From assembly GCF_002302565.1 (NCBI RefSeq), contig NZ_CP022382.1, positions 1,249,001 through 1,313,000 of the forward strand: 64,000 bases of DNA. The letters run 5' to 3'. Source of the DNA: Capnocytophaga canimorsus. GTDB lineage: Bacteria > Bacteroidota > Bacteroidia > Flavobacteriales > Flavobacteriaceae. Position 1 is the stretch's first letter. Each line of letters begins with the position of its first letter. Made by a program: the position numbers and the translations under genes. The notes beneath the pieces are model-generated. The model did not search any database and was not told where the DNA came from. It saw only the letters and a list, made by a program, of their open reading frames with translations. Below are positions 1-8,832 of this stretch, one piece after another.

Positions 1-96
1 CTTTATTCTTAATTAAAAAAAACAGCACAAAGACACTAGCCTTGACTGGTTAATCACCAAGCAAAGGTAAAAAATATAATTCGGCTAAAAAATTAT

Positions 97-291
97 TTAT
101 TTCAGCTTGTCGTTGATTTTTCTGGAAACATAAAGCAATGCTAGTAGCATCAAGGCGCATAAAGCGGCAACAATGGCTATGATAGCCACCATACTATTGC
201 CCGAAAACGGATTGTCCAAATCAATGTAAGTAATATTAAACCCTATAAGTACAAGGGCTACTATTACCAAAATAATAGATAAAATTTTCAT
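97..291 (-). CDS. small two-helix membrane protein
   Basis: A 64-residue protein with two hydrophobic stretches, about residues 4-22 and 33-54, joined by a short polar loop and followed by a basic tail, so probably a small inner-membrane protein. I do not recognise the family. Its start codon lies inside the 3' end of the MarC-family gene (56 bp overlap, different frame, same strand), which suggests that the two are cotranscribed and translationally coupled. The good hydrophobic pattern and basic tail argue that the reading frame is real, but nothing in the sequence indicates a function. Confidence 0.6.
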   Translation of the reverse strand: MKILSIILVIVALVLIGFNITYIDLDNPFSGNSMVAIIAIVAALCALMLLALLYVSRKINDKLK

Positions 292-925
292 TGTATGCTG
301 TTTTTTCCTCAGTTTTTTTCAATAGCTCTTCAGTTTGTTTCTCTTTGATGAGAATCATAAGTTTACTTCCGTTTTCTGCAAAAAGTTTTATAGCAATGGC
401 AAGTAAAATCACACCGAAAACTTTACGCACAATACTAATACCTTGTTTACCTAAAAAATCATATATTTTTTTAGCAGATTTAAGCACTAAGTAAACAATA
501 ATCAGGTTAATAAGAATGGCAACAATAATGTTTTCGGTATGATATTTAGAGCTGTAATTCAAAATCATTGTTAAAGAAGTAGCTCCTGCAATGAGCGGAA
601 AAGCAATAGGTACGATTGAAGCCGTTTCGGGGTGGTCATCTCGGTAAAGCGAAATACCCAAAATCATCTCTAAAGCAAAAAAGAAAATAATAAAAGAACC
701 CGCTATAGCGAAGGTTTGCTCGGTAAGCCCTATAAACTCCAATATTTCCTTACCTAAAAAGAGAAAAGCAATCATCAAAAGCCCAGCCACTATGGTAGCT
801 TTTTCCGAATGGATATGTCCCACTTTTTTCCGTAAGTCCAATACAATGGGAATACTCCCAATGATATCTATCACAACAAATAATTCAGCAGCAATTGTTC
901 GAATTTCGGCTAAATCAAAGTTCAT
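236..925 (-). CDS. MarC family integral membrane protein
   Basis: A 229-residue polytopic membrane protein of the MarC (UPF0056) family. These proteins have about six transmembrane segments, and their substrates are mostly unknown despite the old link to multiple antibiotic resistance. Visible support: the N-terminal helix containing FVVIDIIGSIPIVLDL, which matches the family's D-x-I-G-x-x-P signature near residues 19-25, then a run of hydrophobic segments with the family-like GAT and GISLYR regions. The last 20 or so residues are hydrophilic and overlap the next gene, so the tail is either a natural extension or shows a drifted stop codon. A good promoter lies upstream at 962-994. The family call is secure; the substrate is unknown. 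Confidence 0.85.
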   Translation of the reverse strand: MNFDLAEIRTIAAELFVVIDIIGSIPIVLDLRKKVGHIHSEKATIVAGLLMIAFLFLGKEILEFIGLTEQTFAIAGSFIIFFFALEMILGISLYRDDHPETASIVPIAFPLIAGATSLTMILNYSSKYHTENIIVAILINLIIVYLVLKSAKKIYDFLGKQGISIVRKVFGVILLAIAIKLFAENGSKLMILIKEKQTEELLKKTEEKTAYNENFIYYFGNSSPCTYRV

Positions 926-961
926 TGGTTACAAATTTAAAAATTATCCTGATTTTTGAGG

Positions 962-994
962 CAAAAATAATAAAATTCAGCATATCAAAAACAA
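962..994 (-). promoter_or_regulatory. Bacteroidota-type promoter of the MarC gene
   Basis: On the minus strand the -7 element TATTTTTG occupies 969-962 and a TTG is at 994-992, 22 bases upstream. This fits the TTG-N17-23-TAnnTTTG consensus of the Bacteroidota housekeeping sigma factor. It lies about 40 bases before the MarC start codon. Confidence 0.6.
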
Positions 995-1069
995 CTATCA
1001 ACTCCATTTATTTTTACATTTTTAAGCCGAAGCGACTCTTAAAAAAGATTTACATCCGAACAATTTGCG

Positions 1070-1077
1070 TATTTTTG
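1070..1077 (+). promoter_or_regulatory. -7 promoter element of the M3 peptidase gene
   Basis: TATTTTTG matches TAnnTTTG. No clear TTG lies at the expected distance. A transcript from here would begin near 1085, downstream of the first in-frame ATG (1065), which is why the start of the peptidase is placed at 1104. Confidence 0.45.
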
Positions 1078-1103
1078 CCCCTCACTTACAGATTCAAATA
1101 AAA

Positions 1104-3128
1104 ATGACTATTAAAAATATTTTTTCCACCCCTTACGACACAGCTCCTTTTAGCCAATTTGGGGTTACAGATTATAAACCTGCCATTGAAAACGCTATTA
1201 CCGAAAGTTTAGCTGAAATTGAGCAAATTACTAACAATTCAGAAATACCTACTTTTGAAAATACCATTGAGGCATTGGCTTTTTGTGGCGAAAAGTTAGA
1301 CCGATTATCGTCAATGTTCTTTAATCTTAACAGTGCTGAAACCAGCCCTTTGATGCAAGAACAAGCCCAGCTAATTTCGCCTATTTTAACTGATTACACC
1401 AATGATATTCGGCTAAATACCGCTCTTTTTCAGCGCATCAAGGTGGTTTATGAGCAAAAAGAAACCCTTTCTTTGTCTGCCGAAGAACAAACACTTTTGG
1501 AAAACACTTACAAAAGTTTTACCCGAAATGGCGCCAACTTACCCGAAGAAGAAAAACAAAAACTGCGTGAGATTGATAAAAAACTCGCCGCTTTAAGTCT
1601 GCATTTCGGTGAAAACGTACTTGCTGAAACCCAAAATTACGAACTACTCATCACCGATGAAAACGACCTTAAAGGTTTGCCCGAGCAAGTGATTGAAGCC
1701 GCTGCTCAATTAGCTCAGGAAAGAAACAAAAAGGGTTGGATTTTTACTCTTGATTTTCCAAGTTATGTGCCTTTTCTGAAATATGCCAAAAATCGTGATT
1801 TACGAAAAACTCTTTTTTTAGCTTACAGCAGCAAAGGTTTTCATAACAATAAACACAATAACGAAGAAACCGTGCTTGAAATTGTAAAGCTGCGAGAACA
1901 AAGAGCCAAATTATTAGGTTACAACAATTATGCACATTTCGTTTTGGAGGAACGTATGGCACAATCCCCCGAAAAAGTAAATATTTTTCTAAAAGACTTA
2001 CTCCAAAAGGCACTCCCTGCTGCCAAACACGAATTGGAAGATTTAAAAAAATATGCCTTTGAGAAAGACGGCATCATCGACCTACAAAAATGGGATACTT
2101 CTTACTATGGTGAAAAACTCAAACAAGAGCGTTTTGAGTTTGATGATGAAATTCTGAAACCTTTTTTTCGTTTAGAAAACGTGGTAGAAGGAATGTTTAA
2201 AATAGCTCATCGGCTTTACGGATTGCATTTTACTCCAACAAACGCCATTGATAAATACCACCCCGAGGTGGATACTTACCTCGTTACCGATGATCAAAAC
2301 AACGAAGTAGCCGTTTTTTACACTGATTTTCATCCGCGCGTAGGCAAACGAAACGGAGCTTGGATGACTTCCTTCAAAAACCAATATAAGCGGTATGGCG
2401 TAAATTCTCGTCCGCATATTTCCATCGTTTGCAATTTTACTCGTCCCACAAAAAGCGAACCTTCACTGCTTAATTTCAACGAAGTAACCACCCTCTTCCA
2501 CGAATTCGGACACGCGCTTCACGGTATGTTGGCAAACACTACCTATCCGAACCTCAGTGGAACCAACGTCTATTGGGATTTCGTGGAACTTCCCAGCCAA
2601 ATTATGGAAAATTGGTGTTATGAACCGGAAGCCTTAGCCTTATTTGCCCATCATTACAAAAACAACACACTCATTCCCATTGATTTAGTTAACAAAATCA
2701 AAGAAGCAGCCACCTTTATGGAAGGTATGCAAACCATACGTCAGCTGAGTTTCGGTTTATTAGATATGGCTTGGCATACTTATCCTTCAAATGAAATAAA
2801 AAACGTAAAATCTTTTGAAAATGAAGCGATTTCAGCTGCTGAAATCCTACCTAATATAGATGAAATTTGTACCTCAACGGCGTTTTCTCATATTTTTCAA
2901 GGAGGATATGCCTCAGGATATTATAGTTACAAATGGGCGGAGGTACTTGACGCTGATGCTTTTGAGTTTTTTTCCGAAAACGGAATTTTCAATCGAGAAA
3001 CAGCAGATAAATTCAAAGAACACATTTTAAGCAAAGGAGGAAGCGAACACCCGATGACGCTTTATGAACGTTTCCGAGGAAAGAAACCTTCAGCAGAGGG
3101 ACTGCTCAAACGTGCTGGACTCATATAA
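1104..3128 (+). CDS. dcp: M3 family zinc metallopeptidase (peptidyl-dipeptidase Dcp type)
   Basis: A 674-residue M3 (thimet oligopeptidase / Dcp) metallopeptidase that cleaves short peptides, probably in the cytoplasm since no signal peptide is visible. The zinc-binding HEFGH is at residues 466-470, inside the family-typical TTLFHEFGHALHGM. The conserved downstream glutamate region (WDFVELPSQIMENW) and the C-terminal FQGGYASGYYSYKWAEVLDADAF block are also present, so the full M3 domain is intact and of usual length. The frame is open from an ATG at 1065, but a promoter -7 element overlaps that region, and the family N-terminus (about MTIKNIFSTPY) begins at 1104. The glycosidase gene follows after 28 bp on the same strand. 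Dcp and oligopeptidase A are hard to separate by eye; Dcp is favoured by length. Confidence 0.88.
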   Translation: MTIKNIFSTPYDTAPFSQFGVTDYKPAIENAITESLAEIEQITNNSEIPTFENTIEALAFCGEKLDRLSSMFFNLNSAETSPLMQEQAQLISPILTDYTNDIRLNTALFQRIKVVYEQKETLSLSAEEQTLLENTYKSFTRNGANLPEEEKQKLREIDKKLAALSLHFGENVLAETQNYELLITDENDLKGLPEQVIEAAAQLAQERNKKGWIFTLDFPSYVPFLKYAKNRDLRKTLFLAYSSKGFHNNKHNNEETVLEIVKLREQRAKLLGYNNYAHFVLEERMAQSPEKVNIFLKDLLQKALPAAKHELEDLKKYAFEKDGIIDLQKWDTSYYGEKLKQERFEFDDEILKPFFRLENVVEGMFKIAHRLYGLHFTPTNAIDKYHPEVDTYLVTDDQNNEVAVFYTDFHPRVGKRNGAWMTSFKNQYKRYGVNSRPHISIVCNFTRPTKSEPSLLNFNEVTTLFHEFGHALHGMLANTTYPNLSGTNVYWDFVELPSQIMENWCYEPEALALFAHHYKNNTLIPIDLVNKIKEAATFMEGMQTIRQLSFGLLDMAWHTYPSNEIKNVKSFENEAISAAEILPNIDEICTSTAFSHIFQGGYASGYYSYKWAEVLDADAFEFFSENGIFNRETADKFKEHILSKGGSEHPMTLYERFRGKKPSAEGLLKRAGLI

Positions 3129-3156
3129 ATCATCGTTTTAAAACAAAAAATACATT

Positions 3157-5802
3157 ATGGACAATTTTTCTACTTTTGAATCTTCGGAAAAGCAACGTAT
3201 TGAAGAAAAAAACAAACGCGAAAAACAATGGCTCAATTGGGGACCCTATCTCAGTGAACGCCAATGGGGAACTGTTCGTGAAGATTACAGCGCCAATGGC
3301 GATGCTTGGAATTACCTCTCGCACGACGATGCCCGAAGCCGAACCTACCGCTGGGGGGAAGACGGACTGGCTGGAATCTCAGACCGATTGTGTAACATTT
3401 GCCTCTCCGTAGCCCTTTGGAACGGAAAAGACCCCATACTTAAAGAACGACTCTACGGACTAAGCAACAATCAAGGCAACCACGGGGAAGACGTTAAAGA
3501 ATTGTACTATTATTTAGACAATACCCCTACTCACGCCTATATGAAATACCTCTACAAATACCCTCAAAATGAGTTCCCTTATCAACTTTTGGAACAAACC
3601 AATGCAGAACGTGGGCTTCACGACCCCGAATTTGAACTCATTGAGACAGGTATTTTCGACCAAAATGCCTATTTCGACATTCAAATTGAATACGCCAAAG
3701 CCAGTGAAAACGATATTTTTATGAAGATAACGGCAACCAATCAAGGCGATGAAACGGCACCACTGACCCTACTACCTACTCTTTTGCTTCGTAATTATTG
3801 GAGCTTTATCGAAATTGATAAAAAACCAGAAATTATTTTGGAAAGCGATAACCAAAACCATTTTGTGCGTATCGAACACGAGAGTTTAGGCACTTATTAT
3901 TTGTATTTCGACCGCGCCTTACATCATCTATTCACTGAAAATGAAACCAATGACGAAAAAATACATTGTCACCCTAACGATCATCCTTTCAAAAAGGATT
4001 TGTTTCATACAGCAGTAATTTCAGGAGATATCTCTCTACCAACACAGCGCAAACACGGCACAAAGTTTGCCCCAATGTATCAATTTGATATTGAAGCAAA
4101 AAGCAGTAAAACCATTTTTCTTCGATTATCTAATCAAAAACAAAATCAGCCCTTTATCCATTGTGAAAATTTATTTTTACAAAGAGCTAAAGAGTGTGAC
4201 GATTTTTATCGGGATATTCTTAAACCTAAAAGCGAAGAACTATTCTATATTCAAAAACAAGCTCTTTCAGGATTACTTTGGAGCAAACAATACTACTATT
4301 TTGACGTTGAGAAATGGCTGGAAGGCGACCCTAAACAACCCCAGCCCCCAAAACAACGTTGGCAAGGCAGAAATGCCCATTGGCAAACACTACGCAATCA
4401 CGATATTTTGCTGATGCCTGACAAATGGGAATATCCGTGGTACGCCTCGTGGGATTCAGCTTTCCACTGCGTGAGTATGGCAATGATTGATAGTCAGTTT
4501 GCTAAAGAGCAACTGCTACTATTTACTAAAGAATGGTATATGAAGCCCAACGGGCAGATACCGGCTTACGAATGGAATTTCAGTGATGTCAATCCTCCTG
4601 TACAGCCTTGGGCTACGGTAATGATTTATCTTATAGATAAAAAACAAACAGGAAAAGCTGATATTGCTTTCCTTAAACGTATGTTTAACAAACTTACCGT
4701 AAATTTCACTTGGTGGGTTAACCGATTAGACCGTACTGAAAACAACGTTTTTGAAGGTGGATTTTTAGGACTAGATAACATCGGGATTTTCGACCGCAGT
4801 CAAGGCATTCCTGGGGTAAAAGTTTTAGAACAAGTTGATGGTACAGCTTGGATGGCTCTTTATTGTCTTTCTATGCTAAAAATCAGCCTTGAAATTTCAA
4901 AAGAAGACGAATCCTATGAAGAAATGGCAACCAAATATTTTGGTCACTTCATTCATATTGCCAAAGCCTTAAACCATATGAACGAAGAAAACAAGGGAAT
5001 TTGGGACGAAAACGACGGCTTTTTTTACGACAAAATCATCTTCCACGATGGAAATTCAAAGTTGGTAAAAGTACGTTCGGTGGTAGGTATGCTTGCCTTA
5101 ATCGCTGTATTGTATATCGACAAAGAAACTTTAGACCGTCTCCCACGATTTAAAAATAGTTTTTCGTGGTTTAAAAAACACCGAATGAACAAATTAAAAC
5201 ACCCTATCATCCAAACTCAAGCATCAGATGATGGTATTTTATTGTCTTTGGTACCTAAAAACCGAATCGCTAAGCTCATACGTACACTCATCAACGAAAA
5301 AGAATTTTTAAGCGACTATGGCATTCGTTCGCTTTCAAAAGTATATGAAAATCCTTTTTCAGTGCCTCTTGAAGGCAATAATTACCAAATTGCTTATGAC
5401 CCTGCCGAATCTACCAGCCACCTCTTTGGAGGCAATAGCAATTGGCGAGGACCTATATGGTTTCCTATCAACTATATTTTGATTGATGCCTTACGCGAAT
5501 TATCTCATTTCTATGACGATACTAAATTTGAATTTCCTACTGGAAATAGCGAAAATCAACTCAATTTTAAAGAGATTTCAAATGAAATTAGCAAACGTTT
5601 AATCCGTATTTTTGAAAAAGACAAACAAGAAAACCGCCCCGTAAACTTGTTGCATCAGGATTTATATCAAAGAGAAGCCTTCAAACACTTAATTCTATTT
5701 TACGAGTATTTCCACGGCGATAACGGACGAGGTGTGGGGGCTTCGCACCAAACTGGGTGGACTGCCTTGGTAGCCAACCTAATAGAAGAATTATATAACT
5801 AA
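3157..5802 (+). CDS. glycoside hydrolase, MGH1/GH63-like (putative glucosidase)
   Basis: An 881-residue protein resembling the large bacterial GH63 / MGH1-like group, whose C-terminal alpha-toroid cleaves alpha-linked glucosides or glycosyl-glycerates. Supporting blocks are the N-terminal LNWGPYLSERQWGTVREDYS with the following RWGEDGLAGISD, the central YASWDSAFHCVSMAMID (about residue 430), IPAYEWNFSDVNPPVQPW, and the C-terminal GNSNWRGPIWFPINYILI (about residue 762). No signal peptide is seen, so it is probably cytosolic and acts on stored or imported glycans. It follows the M3 peptidase by 28 bp and is likely cotranscribed. The stop overlaps the stop region of the convergent hydrolase gene by 4 bp, leaving no room for a separate terminator. 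The family is fairly sure; the substrate is not. Confidence 0.8.
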   Translation: MDNFSTFESSEKQRIEEKNKREKQWLNWGPYLSERQWGTVREDYSANGDAWNYLSHDDARSRTYRWGEDGLAGISDRLCNICLSVALWNGKDPILKERLYGLSNNQGNHGEDVKELYYYLDNTPTHAYMKYLYKYPQNEFPYQLLEQTNAERGLHDPEFELIETGIFDQNAYFDIQIEYAKASENDIFMKITATNQGDETAPLTLLPTLLLRNYWSFIEIDKKPEIILESDNQNHFVRIEHESLGTYYLYFDRALHHLFTENETNDEKIHCHPNDHPFKKDLFHTAVISGDISLPTQRKHGTKFAPMYQFDIEAKSSKTIFLRLSNQKQNQPFIHCENLFLQRAKECDDFYRDILKPKSEELFYIQKQALSGLLWSKQYYYFDVEKWLEGDPKQPQPPKQRWQGRNAHWQTLRNHDILLMPDKWEYPWYASWDSAFHCVSMAMIDSQFAKEQLLLFTKEWYMKPNGQIPAYEWNFSDVNPPVQPWATVMIYLIDKKQTGKADIAFLKRMFNKLTVNFTWWVNRLDRTENNVFEGGFLGLDNIGIFDRSQGIPGVKVLEQVDGTAWMALYCLSMLKISLEISKEDESYEEMATKYFGHFIHIAKALNHMNEENKGIWDENDGFFYDKIIFHDGNSKLVKVRSVVGMLALIAVLYIDKETLDRLPRFKNSFSWFKKHRMNKLKHPIIQTQASDDGILLSLVPKNRIAKLIRTLINEKEFLSDYGIRSLSKVYENPFSVPLEGNNYQIAYDPAESTSHLFGGNSNWRGPIWFPINYILIDALRELSHFYDDTKFEFPTGNSENQLNFKEISNEISKRLIRIFEKDKQENRPVNLLHQDLYQREAFKHLILFYEYFHGDNGRGVGASHQTGWTALVANLIEELYN

Positions 5803-6743
5803 TTTTGAGTGAGAAAATCAGTAATTTGCTTTACAAGTTCTGTTGAAATAGGGTATTTGGGGTTGATGTATGTTTGTTGATTCTCGTAAAGATTATTTGC
5901 TATTTTAAGCACGTGTGTCATATTTTCAATAATTACCAATCGGCTATCACTGGCTACGGTGTGCATTTTCTTTGCATCGGCTGGGCTTACTTGCAAATCG
6001 GAAGTACCGTTAATAATCAGTATCGGGAGCTGTAGCTTTCGGATTTCTTGAACGGGCGTGTATTTGTTGTATGATTGTAAGAATTTCAGATTTACTGGGG
6101 CAAAAATCGAAATCAAAAACGGATGTACCTGAGCGATATTTCCCGTTTCCATCAACTCCTGAAAGTGCTCTTTGGCTTTATCGGCAAGTGCTGGAGACTG
6201 CTTTCTAAGCTGAGCTACAAGAGTTTGCTCGACATTTTCAGAAGGACCCGCTACACAAATTAGACGACTAATATCGCTATCAATAGCCAACATCGCTACC
6301 AAAGCCCCTTGGCTATGCCCCAACAAGTTGACTGATGAAAAACGCTCATCATTACGGAAGTAGGATATGATTGCCTTAACGTCTGACACAAAATCCTCAA
6401 AACAAATGGATTGACTAAGAAGTGCCTTATTTTTAGTGTTTGCCGTACGTTTATCATAACGAAAAATAGCAATACCTTTTGCAACCAAAGAATCTGCTAA
6501 CTGCTGAATATAAGAAGCTTGTACAAAAGTATTAGGTTGATTACCATTTCGGTCTATATTGCCTGAACCTGGCACATAAATCAGCAGTGGAGACTTGATT
6601 TTGTCTGGAAGTTGCAAAACCCCATCAATAGCAAAATCTCCATTGGTTAGCTGTATTTCTTGTGACTTTTTAACCTCTTGGGCGTTAATCACCGTTAAAA
6701 ATAAAACGCTCAAAACGACTAGTAATGCCTTCATAATTTTCAT
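5799..6743 (-). CDS. secreted alpha/beta hydrolase
   Basis: A 314-residue alpha/beta-hydrolase with an N-terminal signal peptide ending near VINAQ (residues 1-22), so exported to the periplasm or beyond. The oxyanion-hole region is LLIYVPGSGNIDRNG, followed by IAIFRYDKR. The nucleophile elbow GHSQG places the catalytic serine at residue 144. An acid (INGTSDLQVSP, near residue 250) and a histidine (ENMTHVLK, near 279) complete the triad. It resembles the acyl-peptidase or esterase-like hydrolases of the S9/S33 type; the substrate cannot be told. A second ATG nine bases downstream is an equally possible start. It is transcribed separately from manC, which ends 174 bp upstream behind a terminator. 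Confidence 0.82.
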   Translation of the reverse strand: MKIMKALLVVLSVLFLTVINAQEVKKSQEIQLTNGDFAIDGVLQLPDKIKSPLLIYVPGSGNIDRNGNQPNTFVQASYIQQLADSLVAKGIAIFRYDKRTANTKNKALLSQSICFEDFVSDVKAIISYFRNDERFSSVNLLGHSQGALVAMLAIDSDISRLICVAGPSENVEQTLVAQLRKQSPALADKAKEHFQELMETGNIAQVHPFLISIFAPVNLKFLQSYNKYTPVQEIRKLQLPILIINGTSDLQVSPADAKKMHTVASDSRLVIIENMTHVLKIANNLYENQQTYINPKYPISTELVKQITDFLTQN

Positions 6744-6845
6744 TTTAAGGTAAAAGTATAATATTAGTCGAACTTTCCCAATTTTTATATGTTAATTTTT
6801 ATTGCATTTGCCCTTTGATAGTGAATAAAACGATATTTTGATAAA

Positions 6846-6884
6846 AAAATCTCAAAGGTAATCAAGGGTTATATTTGAGATTTT
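6846..6884 (-). terminator. intrinsic terminator after manC
   Basis: AAAATCTCAAA (6846-6856) pairs perfectly with TTTGAGATTTT (6874-6884), followed on the minus strand by a T-run. It lies 33 bp past the manC stop codon. Confidence 0.75.
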
Positions 6885-6916
6885 ATTTCATTTTCAGGAA
6901 GTTATTTCCCTTAAAA

Positions 6917-7999
6917 TCAACCTAAATGGTCACCAAATTTAACCTTGACTTCATTGAGTATTTCTTTGATTTGCTGTTCTTTATACTTAGGATATATCAA
7001 AAGAACTTCTTCTTTATCAACAACAATATAATCATCAAGTTCGTCAATAATCACAATTTTTTTATTTTCAGTTCGTACGATGTTATTCTTGGCACTTTTA
7101 AAAAGCACTTGGGCATTGACCGTGGCGTTTTGCTGTTCATCTTTAGGCAATTTTTCGTGAAGAGAGCCCCAAGTACCCAAGTCGTTCCAATCAAAATGAG
7201 CTGGATATACAAAAATATTATCCGAAGGCTCTAAAATCGCATAATCTACCGAAATATTTTCTGCCTTAGGATATTGTTCTTTAATAAAATCTGCCTCAGA
7301 AGAAGTGTTGTAATATTGATTCCCTGCCTCAAAAAGAGCAAAAAGCACGGGTTGATATTTTTCAAACTCTTTTAAGACACTACTTACGCTCCATACAAAA
7401 ATCCCAGCATTCCACAGAAAATTTCCTTCATTTAAAAAGGATTTTGCCGTTTCATAATCAGGCTTTTCACGAAATTTATTTACTTTTTTAATGTGCCGTT
7501 GTGTTTGCTTTTCATACTGAATATAGCCGTATCCCGTATTGGGAAAAGTAGGTACAATCCCCAAAGTCATCAAAATATCTGAAGTTTTAGCAGCTTCAAA
7601 ACACGCTTTTACATCAGATATGAAAGCTATTTCATTTTCAATCCAATGGTCGCTAGGAGCAACAATCATTACAGCATTGGGGTTTTTCTGCTTGATTTTC
7701 ATAGCCGCATATAAAATACAAGGTGCTGTATTTCGCATACAAGGCTCTGAAACCACATTCTCTGAGTGTAAATCGGGTAATTGCTGGTGAACCAAATCAA
7801 AATACATCGCATTGGTAAGCACCAATATATTTTCTTTGGGAATAAAACCACTCAAACGGTCAAACGTTTTCTGTAGTAGCGTTCTTCCCGAACCCAACAT
7901 ATCGTGAAATTGCTTAGGATAATCTGAAGTGCTTATAGGCCAAAAGCGAGAGCCTATCCCTCCTGCCATAATTACTGCATAATGATTGATATCCATCAT
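6917..7999 (-). CDS. manC: mannose-1-phosphate guanylyltransferase
   Basis: A 360-residue nucleotidyltransferase that makes GDP-mannose from mannose-1-phosphate and GTP, feeding polysaccharide, glycoprotein and lipid glycosylation. The N-terminal signature AVIMAGGIGSRFWPIS (residues 8-23) and the P-K-Q-F lysine motif just after it are characteristic, as are the SEPCMRNTAPCI, FREKPD, NAGIFVWS and FDWNDLGTWGS blocks. The length matches the single-domain bacterial enzyme, with no isomerase domain fused at the C-terminus. The gene lies 10 bp downstream of the SprT-like gene on the same strand, so they form a two-gene unit ending at the terminator at 6846-6884. Specificity for mannose over glucose is inferred from the family blocks and is fairly secure. 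Confidence 0.92.
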   Translation of the reverse strand: MMDINHYAVIMAGGIGSRFWPISTSDYPKQFHDMLGSGRTLLQKTFDRLSGFIPKENILVLTNAMYFDLVHQQLPDLHSENVVSEPCMRNTAPCILYAAMKIKQKNPNAVMIVAPSDHWIENEIAFISDVKACFEAAKTSDILMTLGIVPTFPNTGYGYIQYEKQTQRHIKKVNKFREKPDYETAKSFLNEGNFLWNAGIFVWSVSSVLKEFEKYQPVLFALFEAGNQYYNTSSEADFIKEQYPKAENISVDYAILEPSDNIFVYPAHFDWNDLGTWGSLHEKLPKDEQQNATVNAQVLFKSAKNNIVRTENKKIVIIDELDDYIVVDKEEVLLIYPKYKEQQIKEILNEVKVKFGDHLG

Positions 8000-8009
8000 A
8001 AAAATAAAG

Positions 8010-8615
8010 TTATTGTGTAATGCGAAGAGGCTCCACCTCGGCGTGAGGCTGAAATATAAAAATTCGTCCTGAACTAACCTCTAAACATTCGTATCTTTTA
8101 ATTCGTTTTTTACCTTTTTGAAATACCCTCCCATCATCGGTTCGAAAAATACTACCTAAAGGGAGCTCAAATATATAATTTTTATCGTGCTGTTGATCAT
8201 ATTTTTTCAAAGCTACCGACAAGTGTACATCAATGTCACTACTAGCCGTTGGATTTTTAAAATGCCTTGCTACAACCTGAAGTAACTGTGCTGGAAAAAT
8301 TTCAGGACGAATAAAAGGCAACATCAATTGCTGAAAAGTATATTTCCACTCCTGTCCGTGAGGTTTTATCTGTCTTCCAAAGCGTTGAAAAGCCACCAAA
8401 TGAGCTATTTCGTGGATTAACGTGATTAAAAAACGATACTTATTCCCCCCTGCATTAACAGTAATTTGATGCTGACCATCAGGCAACAACCGATAATCTC
8501 CGTGTCTGGTACGTCGCTCGTTTACAATTTTTAAATGCACTTTGTAGTGCTTTATCATTTCAAAACAAACCAACACAGCTTTCTCAGGAATATATCTACC
8601 TAAAATTTGTTCCAT
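8010..8615 (-). CDS. SprT-like zinc metalloprotein
   Basis: A 201-residue protein with a SprT-like domain. Zinc ligands are visible as HEIAH (residues 68-72) and a third histidine in IKPHGQEW about 15 residues later. In eukaryotes the related SPRTN degrades DNA-protein crosslinks; the role of bacterial SprT is not established. The frame is open up to 8681, but the ATG at 8615 gives MEQILGRYIPEKA, which looks like the family N-terminus, whereas the upstream 22 residues look like untranslated sequence. A TAnnTTTG-like box (TACATTTG) lies only 5 bases before this ATG (8627-8620 on the minus strand), which would make the message nearly leaderless if it is used. manC follows after 10 bp. Confidence 0.8.
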   Translation of the reverse strand: MEQILGRYIPEKAVLVCFEMIKHYKVHLKIVNERRTRHGDYRLLPDGQHQITVNAGGNKYRFLITLIHEIAHLVAFQRFGRQIKPHGQEWKYTFQQLMLPFIRPEIFPAQLLQVVARHFKNPTASSDIDVHLSVALKKYDQQHDKNYIFELPLGSIFRTDDGRVFQKGKKRIKRYECLEVSSGRIFIFQPHAEVEPLRITQ

Positions 8616-8832
8616 CAAGCAAATGTAATCATTTTTTTCTAAATTTTTAAGGAATATTTTAAAGAGGTACATTCGGCACATTCAACCCCAAGTGCAATTT
8701 TTTTATACCACGAATTTATAAAATAAATTTCAGGCTATCAAAAATGGAATCTTGATACCTAATCTTACTTTATTCGAGAAATAATTTCAGAATTCATAAT
8801 AATTCAATACATTCGCATAAAAAATTAATGTT

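Noticed and set aside
1065-1103. First in-frame ATG of the M3 peptidase as the real start
   Set aside because: The promoter -7 element lies at 1070-1077, so transcription begins downstream of it; 1104 fits the family N-terminus.
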